DNA of 64,000 bases from Hymenobacter aerophilus DSM 13606 (GCF_000382225.1 NZ_KB907815.1:27193-91192), one strand, 5' to 3'; positions 25,087 through 33,789 are shown, counted from the first letter of the stretch. Numbers and translations: made by a program. The notes: generated by a model not told the origin, from the letters alone.

Positions 25087-25123
25087 AGGGAGAGTTGAGT
25101 TGGAAGGCAGTTTGGGTAATGAG

Positions 25124-25131
25124 CAAAGATA
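25124..25131 (-). promoter_or_regulatory. Bacteroidetes -7 box (TATCTTTG) for dnaN
   Basis: This is an exact TAnnTTTG match on the minus strand, 37 bases before the dnaN ATG. No clear -33 TTG is seen at the standard spacing. Confidence 0.65.
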
Positions 25132-25276
25132 GGCAACGCGGCCGGGGTTTGCTAGCGGGGCCGGGCGGCGTGGACCGGGAATGTGGCAGCCGTGGTGCCA
25201 ACACCGCAAAACAGCCATCATAGTGCCGGCCTCACTCCCACCGCCCGCAGGTTAGCAGCCAATGGCACGACTTATT

Positions 25277-25561
25277 TTACTGCCCAATAGCGACCCAGAG
25301 GGCCTTTGCCAGCAGCAGCAACCCCGTCGCCGCCAATGCCAGCAGCAGCGCCACGCCCAGCCCCTGCAGCAGCCCCGTCAGCACTGCCGAGCCAGCCGTG
25401 GCGTAGCGGCCGCCGTAGCGCCCGGCCAGCTGCTCGCGCACCCGCCGCGGCCGCCAGTAGCGCAGGTACAGGTATCCGAAGCCGACGCAAGCCTTTATGC
25501 CGTGCCACGGGGAGCCCAGCAGGCCTTCAACCAGTATTTCGCCGATGAATTCGCCGAGCAT
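25277..25561 (-). CDS. Small membrane protein, hypothetical
   Basis: A 94-residue protein. The N-terminal part is amphipathic (MLGEFIGEILVEGLLGSPWHG). A conserved-looking aromatic/basic stretch follows (GFGYLYLRYWRPRRVREQLAGRY), then one or two hydrophobic helices (AVLTGLLQGLGVALLLALAATGLLLLAKALW). It starts 29 bases after the gldG stop, so it is probably co-transcribed with gldG. I know no function. The overlapping plus-strand frames are Pro/Ala/Gln-rich and look like reverse-strand artefacts of a high-GC gene. Confidence 0.6.
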   Translation of the reverse strand: MLGEFIGEILVEGLLGSPWHGIKACVGFGYLYLRYWRPRRVREQLAGRYGGRYATAGSAVLTGLLQGLGVALLLALAATGLLLLAKALWVAIGQ

Positions 25562-25590
25562 AATTGTGTCTGGTTACCTTACACCCGCTA

Positions 25591-27351
25591 CTAAAACCGC
25601 GCGTAGCGGCGCTTGCGGCGCCAGGCGCGCACCAGCCCGAAAAGGCCCAGCAGCACCAGCGGGGCGGCCAGGTTCAGCAGCTGCCAGCGGCTTCGCTCGG
25701 CCGCTACGCGCACTTTATCGAGGGGGCGGAGCGTGATTTGCTTGCCGCGCACCGCTATCAGGCCCGACTGGTCGAGCATGTAATCGACGGCATTGAGCAC
25801 CAGCTCGCGGTTGGCGAATTCGGTGGGCGCGAGGCGGTCGAAGCCCAGGCGCATCGGGCGGCCCGTTTTGGGGTCGATGTCGTTGCGCACGAAGTCGCCG
25901 TCGGAGATGACGAGGATTTTGGCGGGGCGGTTTTCGGGGCTGGTTTCGGGCAGAAAGCGGCTGGTGCCGGGCTCGGCGCGGTTGGCGAACAGCGAGCGAA
26001 ACTGACCTTCAAGCAGGTAGCCGACCGGCTTGTTGCGGGCCGTGTACAGCTTGGGGTCGGGGGGCAGGCGGGCGTCGTTGAGGTTCACGGGCACCGGCGA
26101 GGGCAGCACCCGGGTGTAGCGCGAGGTGAACAGCAGCGGCGTTTTGCGGATGCCCACGGCCTTCACCGTGTCGATGCTGCTCACGAACTTGGTGTACACC
26201 GCATCGAGGTTGCGGGTGATGGGGTGCGGGCTGAACTGGTTGATGAGCGGGTAGAACTGCCAGGGCATGGGCTCGACCTTGGGCTTGTCGCCGTTCAGGC
26301 CCGTGACGAGCGGAATGACGCCCGAGTTGAGGTCGAGCAGCAAGTCGGGGTTGATGCGCAGGCCGTACTTGAACAGCATATCGTCGAGGTTCAGGCTGAG
26401 CGGGAAGGCGAGCATGCCGCCGCGGCTGGCGCTGTCGAGGTTCACGCGCATGGCATCCACGAAAAACAGCGCGTTGCCGCCGTGGGTGATGAACTGGTCG
26501 AGCTTGAACTTTTCGGGCTCGGTGTAGGACTGGGCCGGCTTGGCCACGATGAGGGCGCTGAGCGAGGCCAGGTCCTGGGGACGCGACTTGTCGAGGCTCA
26601 CCCGGAACACGTCGTAGTCGCGGCTGAGCGAGCCAATCAGGTCGCCGGCTTCGAGGTTGGTTAGCTCGCCGTGGCCCTCCACTACCCCGATGCGCAGGCG
26701 CGGGCCGGGGCTGAGGCGGCGGATGGCGCTGGCCAGCTCATACTCCAGCCCCTCGATGCTCTGGTTAAGGCGTACTTCGGGCGATTCGGCCTGGTTGCCG
26801 CGCAGCAGCAGCACTTTTTCCTCCTTGCCCCCGGCTGAAACCACGGCCCAGGGGAAGATGATTTTCTCGGTGCGCTTGCCGTTGTCGTTGGCCCCGAGGT
26901 TGGTGGGCGTCAGCCCCTTTTTGAACAGCGTTTGGTAGAACTCGTTGCGGGCCTGCTCGGTGGCCGCCGCCGAGGGGTCGACGAACACAAAATGCAGGTT
27001 GGCGCCACCGTACACGCGCATTTCGGTCAGCGTTTCGCGCACGCCCTGCTGTAGCCGCCGGAACGCCGGCGGGAAGTCGCCGTCGAGGTACACCGTAACG
27101 GTTACGGGCTGCGGCAGCTTCTCCAGCAGCTCTTTGGTGGCCCCCGACATGGTGTAGCGCTTGTCCTCCGTCAGGTCGAGCCGGAAGAAGAACAGCCCAC
27201 CCAGAAAGTTGAGCAGCAGCAGCACGCCCAGCAGCACCGCAAACCGGGTCAGGTCGCGCTTTTTGATTTGAGCTGTTGGGTTTTGAGCTGTTAGCTGAGA
27301 GCTGTTAGCTGTTAGCTCCTGTTCTGGTTCAATACTCACGAATGCACGCAA
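25591..27351 (-). CDS. gldG: Gliding motility ABC component GldG
   Basis: About 586 residues. One N-terminal membrane helix (FAVLLGVLLLLNFLGGLFFFRLDLTEDKRYT) is followed by a large periplasmic ABC-type-uncharacterised domain (PVTVTVYLDGDFPPAFRRLQ..., GVVEGHGEL, LIVAKPAQSYTEPEKFKLDQ), and a C-terminal helix precedes RRKRRYARF. This is the GldG pattern; GldG works with GldF and GldA. No ATG precedes the membrane helix. The frame opens with TTG at 27351 or GTG at 27339, and residues about 12-25 are encoded by an AGCTGTT-type repeat. Confidence 0.88.
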   Translation of the reverse strand: MRAFVSIEPEQELTANSSQLTAQNPTAQIKKRDLTRFAVLLGVLLLLNFLGGLFFFRLDLTEDKRYTMSGATKELLEKLPQPVTVTVYLDGDFPPAFRRLQQGVRETLTEMRVYGGANLHFVFVDPSAAATEQARNEFYQTLFKKGLTPTNLGANDNGKRTEKIIFPWAVVSAGGKEEKVLLLRGNQAESPEVRLNQSIEGLEYELASAIRRLSPGPRLRIGVVEGHGELTNLEAGDLIGSLSRDYDVFRVSLDKSRPQDLASLSALIVAKPAQSYTEPEKFKLDQFITHGGNALFFVDAMRVNLDSASRGGMLAFPLSLNLDDMLFKYGLRINPDLLLDLNSGVIPLVTGLNGDKPKVEPMPWQFYPLINQFSPHPITRNLDAVYTKFVSSIDTVKAVGIRKTPLLFTSRYTRVLPSPVPVNLNDARLPPDPKLYTARNKPVGYLLEGQFRSLFANRAEPGTSRFLPETSPENRPAKILVISDGDFVRNDIDPKTGRPMRLGFDRLAPTEFANRELVLNAVDYMLDQSGLIAVRGKQITLRPLDKVRVAAERSRWQLLNLAAPLVLLGLFGLVRAWRRKRRYARF

Positions 27352-27443
27352 AAAAGTTGTTTAAACTCACTCTCAATAGCTGACAGCCCTAAACAGAGCC
27401 ATTAGCACAGAAAGCTAACAGCTATCAGCTACTAGCTATCAGC
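27280..27443. repeat. AGCTGTTAGC-type inverted repeat overlapping the gldG 5' end (family C)
   Basis: The left block at 27280-27318 (GAGCTGTTAGCTGAGAGC and AGCTGTTAGC units) lies inside the gldG reading frame. The right block at 27375-27443 (AACAGCTATCAGCTACTAGC) lies in the gldF-gldG gap. The two are approximate reverse complements. Confidence 0.75.
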
Positions 27444-27451
27444 TTAAGAAA

Positions 27452-28177
27452 TCACCAGTTGCGGCTTTGGAGCGCCACCCGGGTGGCCAGCAGCATGATG
27501 GCGCTCAGGGTGAAGAAGTAGAGCAGGTCGCGCGAATCGATGAGGCCCTTGCTCAAGTCGCGGTAGTGAGCCGCAATGCCGAGCTGGCCGATGTAGTAGG
27601 CCGGCGCGCCATCGAACACCGAGGCCAGCGAATCGAAGCCGGAGTATACCAGAAAGCAACCCACCACGGCCGCCAGAAAGGCCACAATCTGGTCGCGGGT
27701 GAGGGCCGAGGCAAATACGCCGATGGCCGCAAAAACCGCCGCCAGCAGCGCCAGACCCAGGTACGAGCCCACTGTAGCCGCCGAGTCGATATTGCCTTGC
27801 GGGTCGCCGAGCTGGTAGACCGAGTAGTAGTAGAGCAGTGTGGGCAGCAGCGCCAGCAGGGCCAGCAGCAGGCAGGCCAGGTACTTGCCGCCGATGAGCT
27901 GGGTGTCGGTGAGCGGGCGCGTGAGCAGCAGCTCCATCGTGCCGGCCTTCTTTTCCTCGGCAAACGTGCGCATGGTGAGGGCCGGAATCAGAAACAGGAA
28001 AATCCAGGGCGCGATATTGAACAGCGTCTGCAAGTCGGCAAACCCGTAATCGAGCACCGAGCTATCCGGGAACACCCACACGAACAGCCCGGTAGCCACC
28101 AGAAACACGCCCAGCACCACGTAGGCCACGGGCGAGTTCAGGAAGCTGTTGAATTCTTTGCGCAGTATGGCAAGCAT
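27452..28177 (-). CDS. gldF: Gliding motility ABC transporter permease GldF
   Basis: A 241-residue integral membrane protein with about six helices. It opens with MLAILRKEFNSFLNSPVAYV, typical of ABC-2 permeases. The stretch FLFLIPALTMRTFAEEKKAGTMELLLTRPLTD is the conserved cytoplasmic loop of GldF-type permeases. Its length equals what I recall for Flavobacterium johnsoniae GldF. It is encoded between gldA and gldG on the minus strand. A family A hairpin separates it from gldA and an AGCT repeat separates it from gldG. ATG 28177 was chosen over an upstream frame lacking family character. Confidence 0.92.
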   Translation of the reverse strand: MLAILRKEFNSFLNSPVAYVVLGVFLVATGLFVWVFPDSSVLDYGFADLQTLFNIAPWIFLFLIPALTMRTFAEEKKAGTMELLLTRPLTDTQLIGGKYLACLLLALLALLPTLLYYYSVYQLGDPQGNIDSAATVGSYLGLALLAAVFAAIGVFASALTRDQIVAFLAAVVGCFLVYSGFDSLASVFDGAPAYYIGQLGIAAHYRDLSKGLIDSRDLLYFFTLSAIMLLATRVALQSRNW

Positions 28178-28228
28178 GGTTGGGGGTTGATTTTTTGATG
28201 TGCTGAAGGGAAAGAAAGCAGTACTGGA

Positions 28229-28334
28229 GAACGTCATTCAGAGCGCAGCGAAGAATCTCGCACGCACTCTTTAGGGTTGCTGCTGTAAAGTCAGCATGCG
28301 AGATTCTTCGCTGCGCTCTGAATGACGTTCTTTT
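28229..28334. repeat. CATTCAGAGCG hairpin element (family A, copy 2)
   Basis: Arms start AGAACGTCATTCAGAGCG and end CGCTCTGAATGACGTTCT. Pairing runs through CAGCGAAGAATCTCGCA, with CA opposite TG at the variable site. It lies between gldA and gldF, within what should be one operon. Confidence 0.95.
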
Positions 28335-28335
28335 C

Positions 28336-29256
28336 TCACTTCTTCCCGCCTTCCGTCAGCTGCTGGAACACCTGCTCCAAACTCTGTTCTTCCTGGCGCA
28401 GGCCCAGCAGCACCCAACCCTGGGCGGCGGCGAGGCGCGAAATGGCCCCGCGCTGGTCGGTGCCGGCGCGGGCCCGGATGCGGTAGGTGGTACCGGCTTC
28501 CAGCTCGGCGGCCTGCACGCCGGGCAGCGCCAGCAGCGGCGCCGTGTCAATCGGCTGCTCAAATTCGGCGCGGATGACGGTTTCGCCCGCGGCCCGGGCG
28601 CCCAGCTCGGCCACCGGTGAGTCGGCCACGAGGCGGCCGCGGCTGATGATAACGGCGCGGCTGCACAAAGCGGCTACTTCGGGCAGGATGTGGGTGCTGA
28701 AGATGACGGTTTTGTCCTGGCCCAGCTCGCGGATAAGCTGGCGGATTTCGCCGATTTGGTTGGGGTCGAGGCCGGTGGTGGGCTCGTCGAGGATGAGCAC
28801 GCCGGGGTCGTGGATGAGGGCCTGGGCTAGGCCCACACGCTGGCGGTAGCCTTTGCTGAGGGCCCCGATGAGCTTGTTCTGTTCGTGACCTAGCCCTACC
28901 CGCTCCACCAGTTGGCGTACCCGCTGGCGCAGGCCGCTGCCACCCAGCCCGTGTACCGAACCGATAAATTCGAGGTATTCGTGCACGTACATATCGAGGT
29001 AGAGCGGGTTGTGCTCGGGTAGGTAACCCACCCGGCGGCGCACTTCCAGCGGGGCCGTACGCACATCAAACCCCTCCACGACCACCGTGCCGGCCGAGGG
29101 CGGCAAATAGCCCAGCGCCATCTTCATGGTCGTGGATTTGCCCGCCCCGTTCGGCCCCAGAAAGCCCAGGATTTCGCCCTTGCCCACCGAAAAGCTGATA
29201 TCATCCACAGCGGCCTGGGTGCCGAAGGTTTTCGTGAGGTGCTGAACTTCTACCAT
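28336..29256 (-). CDS. gldA: Gliding motility ABC transporter ATP-binding protein GldA
   Basis: A 306-residue ATPase. Walker A GPNGAGKSTT (near residue 35), signature LSKGYRQRVGLAQAL, Walker B VLILDEPTTGLDPNQ and H-loop STHILPEVA are intact. The C-terminal 90 residues (EQPIDTAPLLALPGVQ..., EEQSLEQVFQQLTEG) are typical of GldA/NatA-like proteins. GldA, GldF and GldG form an ABC complex required for gliding. The gene is upstream of gldF, with a hairpin element between them and another just before its start. Confidence 0.93.
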   Translation of the reverse strand: MVEVQHLTKTFGTQAAVDDISFSVGKGEILGFLGPNGAGKSTTMKMALGYLPPSAGTVVVEGFDVRTAPLEVRRRVGYLPEHNPLYLDMYVHEYLEFIGSVHGLGGSGLRQRVRQLVERVGLGHEQNKLIGALSKGYRQRVGLAQALIHDPGVLILDEPTTGLDPNQIGEIRQLIRELGQDKTVIFSTHILPEVAALCSRAVIISRGRLVADSPVAELGARAAGETVIRAEFEQPIDTAPLLALPGVQAAELEAGTTYRIRARAGTDQRGAISRLAAAQGWVLLGLRQEEQSLEQVFQQLTEGGKK

Positions 29257-29274
29257 GTATCAACTGCTGGTTAA

Positions 29275-29377
29275 AACGTCATTCAGAGCGCAGCGAAGAA
29301 TCTCGCATGAATTCGTTGAGCGGCTAACGTTACGTTGTCAGCATGCGAGATTCTTCGCTGCGCTCTGAATGACGTTC
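29275..29377. repeat. CATTCAGAGCG hairpin element (family A, copy 3)
   Basis: Same outer arms as the other copies (AACGTCATTCAGAGCG... CGCTCTGAATGACGTT), with CA/TG at the variable pair. The centre (GAATTCGTTGAGCGGC) is unrelated to the other copies. It lies between the SDR stop side and the gldA start. Confidence 0.95.
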
Positions 29378-29398
29378 TTTTTCACACTTCCTCTATGC

Positions 29399-30094
29399 CT
29401 ACTTCTTCGGCTGCAACGGCCGCATTTCAATATCCACTAGGTGGAAATTAAATGGCGTTTCCAGGGCGTAGACGATGGTGTCGGCAATGTCCTGGGGCTG
29501 CATCATCGAGTCGTTGGCGTCGGTGCCGGGGATGTCGTCGAAGAAGTTGGTTTGGGTGGAGCCGGGGTACAGGCAGGTAACCTTGATGCCGTCTTTGCGC
29601 ACTTCCTTGAACAACGACTGCGAGAAACCGCGCACTGCAAACTTGCTGGCGCAGTAGCCGGCCATGTTCTCGATGCCCGTGGTGCCGGCAATGGAACTGA
29701 TGTTGAAAATGTGGCCCAGCTGCTGCTTTTTCATGGCGGGCAGCACGGCCTGGGTGCAGTAAAACGTGCCGTGCACGTTGGTGTCGAACATCAGGTGCCA
29801 GTCGTCCGAGGAGAAGCCAGCAACGGCGCCCGAAATGCCCAGGCCGGCGTTGTTCACCAGTACGTGCACTTCTTCCCCCAACTGCTTTTGAGTGGCGGCC
29901 AGGGCCTTCTGCACGGCTTTTTCGTTGCGCACATCGCACTCGATGAAGTGGAAGCGCGGGTGCTGAAAGCTGGCGGGCGCGGTGCGGCCCCAGCCGGCTA
30001 CGTGCATGCCGCGGGCCAGCAGGGCCTCGACGGTGGCCAGCCCGATTCCTTTGCTGACGCCTGTGATAATGGCTACCTTGCCGCTCAAATCCAT
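29399..30094 (-). CDS. Short-chain dehydrogenase/reductase
   Basis: A 231-residue classical SDR oxidoreductase. The NAD(P)-binding TGVSKGIG, the NNAG motif, the catalytic Ser in IFNISSIAG, and YCASK (YxxxK) are all present. The position after the first beta strand suggests NADP(H) use, but this is not decisive. It resembles the 3-oxoacyl-ACP reductase-like SDRs of Bacteroidetes; substrate unknown. ATG 30094 (MDLSGKVAIITG) is the start, 37 bases from the divergent GIN-domain lipoprotein gene. Confidence 0.88.
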   Translation of the reverse strand: MDLSGKVAIITGVSKGIGLATVEALLARGMHVAGWGRTAPASFQHPRFHFIECDVRNEKAVQKALAATQKQLGEEVHVLVNNAGLGISGAVAGFSSDDWHLMFDTNVHGTFYCTQAVLPAMKKQQLGHIFNISSIAGTTGIENMAGYCASKFAVRGFSQSLFKEVRKDGIKVTCLYPGSTQTNFFDDIPGTDANDSMMQPQDIADTIVYALETPFNFHLVDIEMRPLQPKK

Positions 30095-30131
30095 CGCGCG
30101 AAGTGCTATAATGTGGGGTTTCTGTTTGAAG

Positions 30132-30887
30132 ATGCAAGGTAACGCCCCCGGCCGGGTTTTGCGCGCGGCCACGGTCCTGGCCCTGATGGCCGCGCTGGCC
30201 GGCTGCCAGAAAGACAACGAAGCCGGCTGTTTCACCAGCACCGGCAGCATCACCACGGAGCGCCGCAGCCTGCCCCCCTTCCAGCGCCTGACCACCTACG
30301 ACAACGTCACGGTGATACTGGTGCAGGACACGGCCACCTACGCCGAAGTACGGGCCGGCAAAAACCTGCAGGACGATATCCGGCTGGAAGTAGCCGACGG
30401 CATGCTGACGGTGCGCAACACTAGCCGCTGCAACTGGGTGCGCCGCTACGATACGCCCCGCGAGGTGCGGCTGCACCTGCCCCGCCTCACCGACCTGTTT
30501 CTGCGCGGCCAGGCCGATATCCGCACCGAGGGCGCGTTCCGGCAGGACACGATTTTCCCGCATCTGGTGGGCGCCGGCGACCTGCGCCTGCAGCTTATCA
30601 GCCGCTACATCGGCATGGACCAGTACGAGCTGGGCGACATCTACCTGACCGGCTCGACCTACGAGTTGCACCACACGCTGGGCGGCGGCGGCAGCCTCTA
30701 CGCCCAGAAGCTTCCGCTACGCTACATGTATCTGCAAACCAACGCCAGCAGCGCCGGCGACACGCACGTGCGGGCTTCGCAGCTGCTGGCCGGCGCGCAT
30801 GCCGGCTCCGGCACCGTGTTCTACTCCCCTACCCCCAAATTGCTGGAACTGAAGGTAACGGGCCGGGGAAAACTCCAGGCAGAATAG
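30132..30887 (+). CDS. GIN-domain (DUF2807) lipoprotein
   Basis: A 251-residue lipoprotein. The N-terminal signal ends in a lipobox (ALMAALAGC, modified Cys about residue 25). The mature protein starts near FQRLTTYDNVTVILVQD and contains beta-strand repeats with evenly spaced Gly and Thr, as in the GIN/DUF2807 head domain. In Bacteroidetes these are surface-associated proteins of unknown role, sometimes described as auto-transporter adhesin heads. ATG 30132 was chosen for its signal peptide. It is divergent from the SDR and 26 bases upstream of the next gene. Confidence 0.82.
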   Translation: MQGNAPGRVLRAATVLALMAALAGCQKDNEAGCFTSTGSITTERRSLPPFQRLTTYDNVTVILVQDTATYAEVRAGKNLQDDIRLEVADGMLTVRNTSRCNWVRRYDTPREVRLHLPRLTDLFLRGQADIRTEGAFRQDTIFPHLVGAGDLRLQLISRYIGMDQYELGDIYLTGSTYELHHTLGGGGSLYAQKLPLRYMYLQTNASSAGDTHVRASQLLAGAHAGSGTVFYSPTPKLLELKVTGRGKLQAE

Positions 30888-30913
30888 CTCAGCTCTCCAC
30901 TAACCCGTTTATT

Positions 30914-31345
30914 ATGCTTTCTGTACTGCTCGTTATGGGCCTGGTCCTGCTCATTCCGGCGGGCCTGCTGCTGCTGATTGCCCGCCACGGCACCCTGCGC
31001 CACGACCCCGGCTTCCTGGCGACTGTTCTGCTGGCGGCGGCCGGAATTGTGGTTGGCGTCCTGTTCAAAATCCAGCACTGGGAGGGCGCGAATGGCCTGC
31101 TGCTGGGTGGGGCGGTGGGGCTGGCGCTGACCTACGGCTGGTGGTTTGCTCGCAAGACCCCGAAAACTGCCCTCGATGTGCTGAAGCTGGTTTTCGTGCT
31201 CAGCTGCAGCCTGAACGCGGCAGCCATTAACTTTTCGGCGCTGACAAATGCTGCGGGGCGCCTGCGGACGCTCAGCTTCTGGGCGTTGGCGCTGTACTTC
31301 CTCTACCTAACCTACGGGCGCAGCCTGGGCGCCAACCGCCGCTAG
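30914..31345 (+). CDS. Four-helix membrane protein, hypothetical
   Basis: A 143-residue protein with four hydrophobic helices (MLSVLLVMGLVLLIPAGLLLL, TVLLAAAGIVVGVLF, LLLGGAVGLALTYGWWF, LSFWALALYFLYLTY). The loop LFKIQHWEGANGLLL resembles the short membrane-turn motif in GldL N-terminal-like and related Bacteroidetes proteins, but the match is weak. It follows the GIN-domain lipoprotein by 26 bases, so the two are probably co-transcribed. The next gene is convergent, with a 17-base gap. Confidence 0.7.
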   Translation: MLSVLLVMGLVLLIPAGLLLLIARHGTLRHDPGFLATVLLAAAGIVVGVLFKIQHWEGANGLLLGGAVGLALTYGWWFARKTPKTALDVLKLVFVLSCSLNAAAINFSALTNAAGRLRTLSFWALALYFLYLTYGRSLGANRR

Positions 31346-31362
31346 GCTGCGCCCCTACCGGC

Positions 31363-32088
31363 CTACAAGTCGCCCAGTTGGGGTCGAATCAGCAGCTCCT
31401 CGACTACGGCCTGGCCCGAGAGGCTGAAGACGCCGAAGATGGCGTCGGCCACGTCTTCGGCCTTGATGAAGCGCTCGGCGGGCAAATCGACGCCCTCCCA
31501 GCTGGCCGTGAGCGTGGCGCCGGGCAGCACGGCCGTTACCCGCAGGCCGCTTTCCTTTACTTCTTCGCGCAAGTTTTTGCTGAAGCCCAGCAGCGCGTGC
31601 TTGGCAATGCCGTACGAGCCGCCGTTGGGGTACGCCGTGATGCTGGCCGTGGAGCAGATATTGAAAATGTGGCCTTCGTGCTGCGCCAGCATGTCGGGCA
31701 GCAGCGCCAGCGTCACGTCGTAGGCGCTGAGCAGGTTCACGGCCAGCATCTGGCGCAGCTGCGAGCCGTCGGCGGGCTCGTCCTGCAACCTTCCGGGAAT
31801 AAAAGCGCCCGTGTTGTTGACGAGCACCGCTACCGGGCCCTGTTGCTGCACAAAATCGGTGAAGCGGCGCGTTTGGGGCTGCTCGCTCAGGTCGGCGGCG
31901 TGGGTGTGCAGCACGGCGCCGGGCACCAGCGTGGCGGCGGCGGTTTGCAGGTCCTTTAAATCGGGGGCCGAGCGGGCGCAGGTGACGACCGGGTAGCCGG
32001 CGCGCAGAAACCGGAACACCAGCGCCCGCCCAATTCCTTTGGTGCCGCCCGTTACCACGATATTTTTTTGCATTCCTTTGTTTAGCAT
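31363..32088 (-). CDS. Short-chain dehydrogenase/reductase
   Basis: A 241-residue SDR. The cofactor motif TGGTKGIG, the NNTG motif (usual NNAG), catalytic Ser in IFNICSTAS and YGIAK (YxxxK) are present. The C-terminal part resembles 3-ketoacyl-ACP reductase-like SDRs. Start is ATG 32088 (MLNKGMQKNIVVTGG) or ATG 32073 (MQKN), which begins right at the core fold. It is convergent with the membrane protein gene and divergent from mlaE. Confidence 0.86.
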   Translation of the reverse strand: MLNKGMQKNIVVTGGTKGIGRALVFRFLRAGYPVVTCARSAPDLKDLQTAAATLVPGAVLHTHAADLSEQPQTRRFTDFVQQQGPVAVLVNNTGAFIPGRLQDEPADGSQLRQMLAVNLLSAYDVTLALLPDMLAQHEGHIFNICSTASITAYPNGGSYGIAKHALLGFSKNLREEVKESGLRVTAVLPGATLTASWEGVDLPAERFIKAEDVADAIFGVFSLSGQAVVEELLIRPQLGDL

Positions 32089-32190
32089 AGCTGTTTTTAC
32101 GTAGGGAAACCAGCACCGGCCAACGGCCGGGCTTCCGCTCCGCCTTATTCCGGCGCAAGTATCCGCTTTTCCTGTCTGTTTTTTCGTTTT

Positions 32191-32922
32191 ATGGTCAAAT
32201 CATTTGGTCAGTTTCTGCTTTTCATGCAGAGTATGCTCGTGCGCAAAGAGCGGTTTGCGGTGCTCTGGAAGCGCACCATCGACGAGTGCGTCACGATTGG
32301 GGTGAATTCCATCTTCATTGTGGCCATCGTGTCGGCCTTTATCGGGGCCGTAACCTGCGTGCAGATTGCCTACAACCTCACCAACCCGCTTATTCCTAAA
32401 AGCACCATCGGCTACATGGTGCGCGAAATGACGATTCTGGAGCTGGCGCCCACCATCACCAGCATCGTGCTGGCCGGCAAGGTGGGCTCCAGCATTGCCG
32501 GCGGCCTGGGCACCATGCGCATCACCGAGCAGGTGTCGGCGCTGGAGGTAATGGGCATCAACTCGGCTTCGTATCTGGTGCTGCCGCGCATTCTGGCCGC
32601 CATTCTCATGTTTCCGCTGCTGGTGGTGCTGGCCATGGCCCTCTCCATTATCGGGGGCTACCTGGCCGGCTCGCTCACCGGCTCCATCTCGGCCCAGGAG
32701 TACATCGAGGGCATCCGCTCCGATTTTATTCCTTACAACATCGTGTTTGCCCTGATTAAGTCGGTGGTATTTGCCTTCCTGGTGTCGGCCATTTCGGCCT
32801 TCAAGGGGTATTACACCGAAGGCGGCGCCCTCGAAGTGGGCACGGCCAGCACCACGGCCGTCAACAATTCCATCATCGCCATTCTCATTGCCGACTTCGT
32901 GCTGGCCGCTATTCTGCTGTAG
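32191..32922 (+). CDS. mlaE: MlaE-family phospholipid ABC transporter permease
   Basis: A 243-residue MlaE-type permease with about five membrane helices. The motif ELAPTITSIVLAGKVGSSIAGGLGTMRITEQVSALEVMGIN is the hallmark of the family. In the Mla system this permease works with the ATPase MlaF and a membrane-anchored MlaD to move phospholipids between inner and outer membranes. mlaF follows after 81 bases. No MlaD (MCE-domain) gene follows. Start ATG 32191. Confidence 0.92.
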   Translation: MVKSFGQFLLFMQSMLVRKERFAVLWKRTIDECVTIGVNSIFIVAIVSAFIGAVTCVQIAYNLTNPLIPKSTIGYMVREMTILELAPTITSIVLAGKVGSSIAGGLGTMRITEQVSALEVMGINSASYLVLPRILAAILMFPLLVVLAMALSIIGGYLAGSLTGSISAQEYIEGIRSDFIPYNIVFALIKSVVFAFLVSAISAFKGYYTEGGALEVGTASTTAVNNSIIAILIADFVLAAILL

Positions 32923-33003
32923 CCGGATGGGCGGTGGGGCCTGAGCAAGCGCGCAGAGCAACTTTTGCGGCTTTTCTAGGCTCTCCGCCATTACTTATAT
33001 TCT

Positions 33004-33789
33004 ATGATCGAGATTCATAACATCGAGAAGAGCTTCGACGGGAATCCGGTGCTCAAGGGCATCAGCTGCACCTTCGAAACGGGCAAGTGCAATCTGCTGC
33101 TCGGCGGCTCGGGCACCGGCAAATCGGTGCTGCTGCAGTGCGTGGTGGGGTTGATGCAGCCTGATTTGGGCAGCATCACCTTCGATGGCACCGTGTTCAC
33201 CAACAACAAAGTGCAGATCCGGCAGGAAATCCGGCGCAAAATCGGGATGCTGTTCCAGGGCTCGGCCCTGTTCGACTCGATGACGGTGGCCAAGAACGTG
33301 GAGTTTCCGCTGCAGATGCTGACGCCCGAAATGAGCGCCGCCGAGCGCCGCGACCGGGTGGAGTTCTGCCTCAAGCGCGTGGGCCTCGAAAACGCGGGCG
33401 ACAAGATGCCCTCCGAAATTTCGGGCGGCATGAAAAAGCGCGTGGGTATTGCCCGCGCCATTGCCCCCAACTGCACCTACCTGTTCTGCGACGAGCCCAA
33501 CTCCGGCCTCGACCCGCTCACGAGCCTCAAAATCGACGAGCTCATCCAGGAAATCACCTACGAATACAACATCACCACCGTCATCATCACCCACGACATG
33601 AACTCGGTGGTGGAAATCGGCGACCATATCATCTTCCTCTACAAAGGCCTCAAGCTCTGGGACGGCACCAAGGACGAAATCCTCAACGCCCAGGTCCCCG
33701 AGCTCAAGGAGTTCATCTTCAGCAGCAGCCTCGTACGCGCCGCCAAACGCATCGACGACGAAACCCACAGCGGCGTAGAGAATCTGTAG
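33004..33789 (+). CDS. mlaF: MlaF-family ABC transporter ATP-binding protein
   Basis: A 261-residue ATPase. Walker A GGSGTGKSVLL, signature EISGGMKKRVGIARA and Walker B LFCDEPNSGLDP are intact. This SGGMKKR signature and the NSGLDP variant are typical of MlaF/Ttg2A proteins. It pairs with MlaE just upstream. A family B hairpin begins 24 bases after its stop; a T-run follows that hairpin, so it may end the transcript. Confidence 0.92.
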   Translation: MIEIHNIEKSFDGNPVLKGISCTFETGKCNLLLGGSGTGKSVLLQCVVGLMQPDLGSITFDGTVFTNNKVQIRQEIRRKIGMLFQGSALFDSMTVAKNVEFPLQMLTPEMSAAERRDRVEFCLKRVGLENAGDKMPSEISGGMKKRVGIARAIAPNCTYLFCDEPNSGLDPLTSLKIDELIQEITYEYNITTVIITHDMNSVVEIGDHIIFLYKGLKLWDGTKDEILNAQVPELKEFIFSSSLVRAAKRIDDETHSGVENL

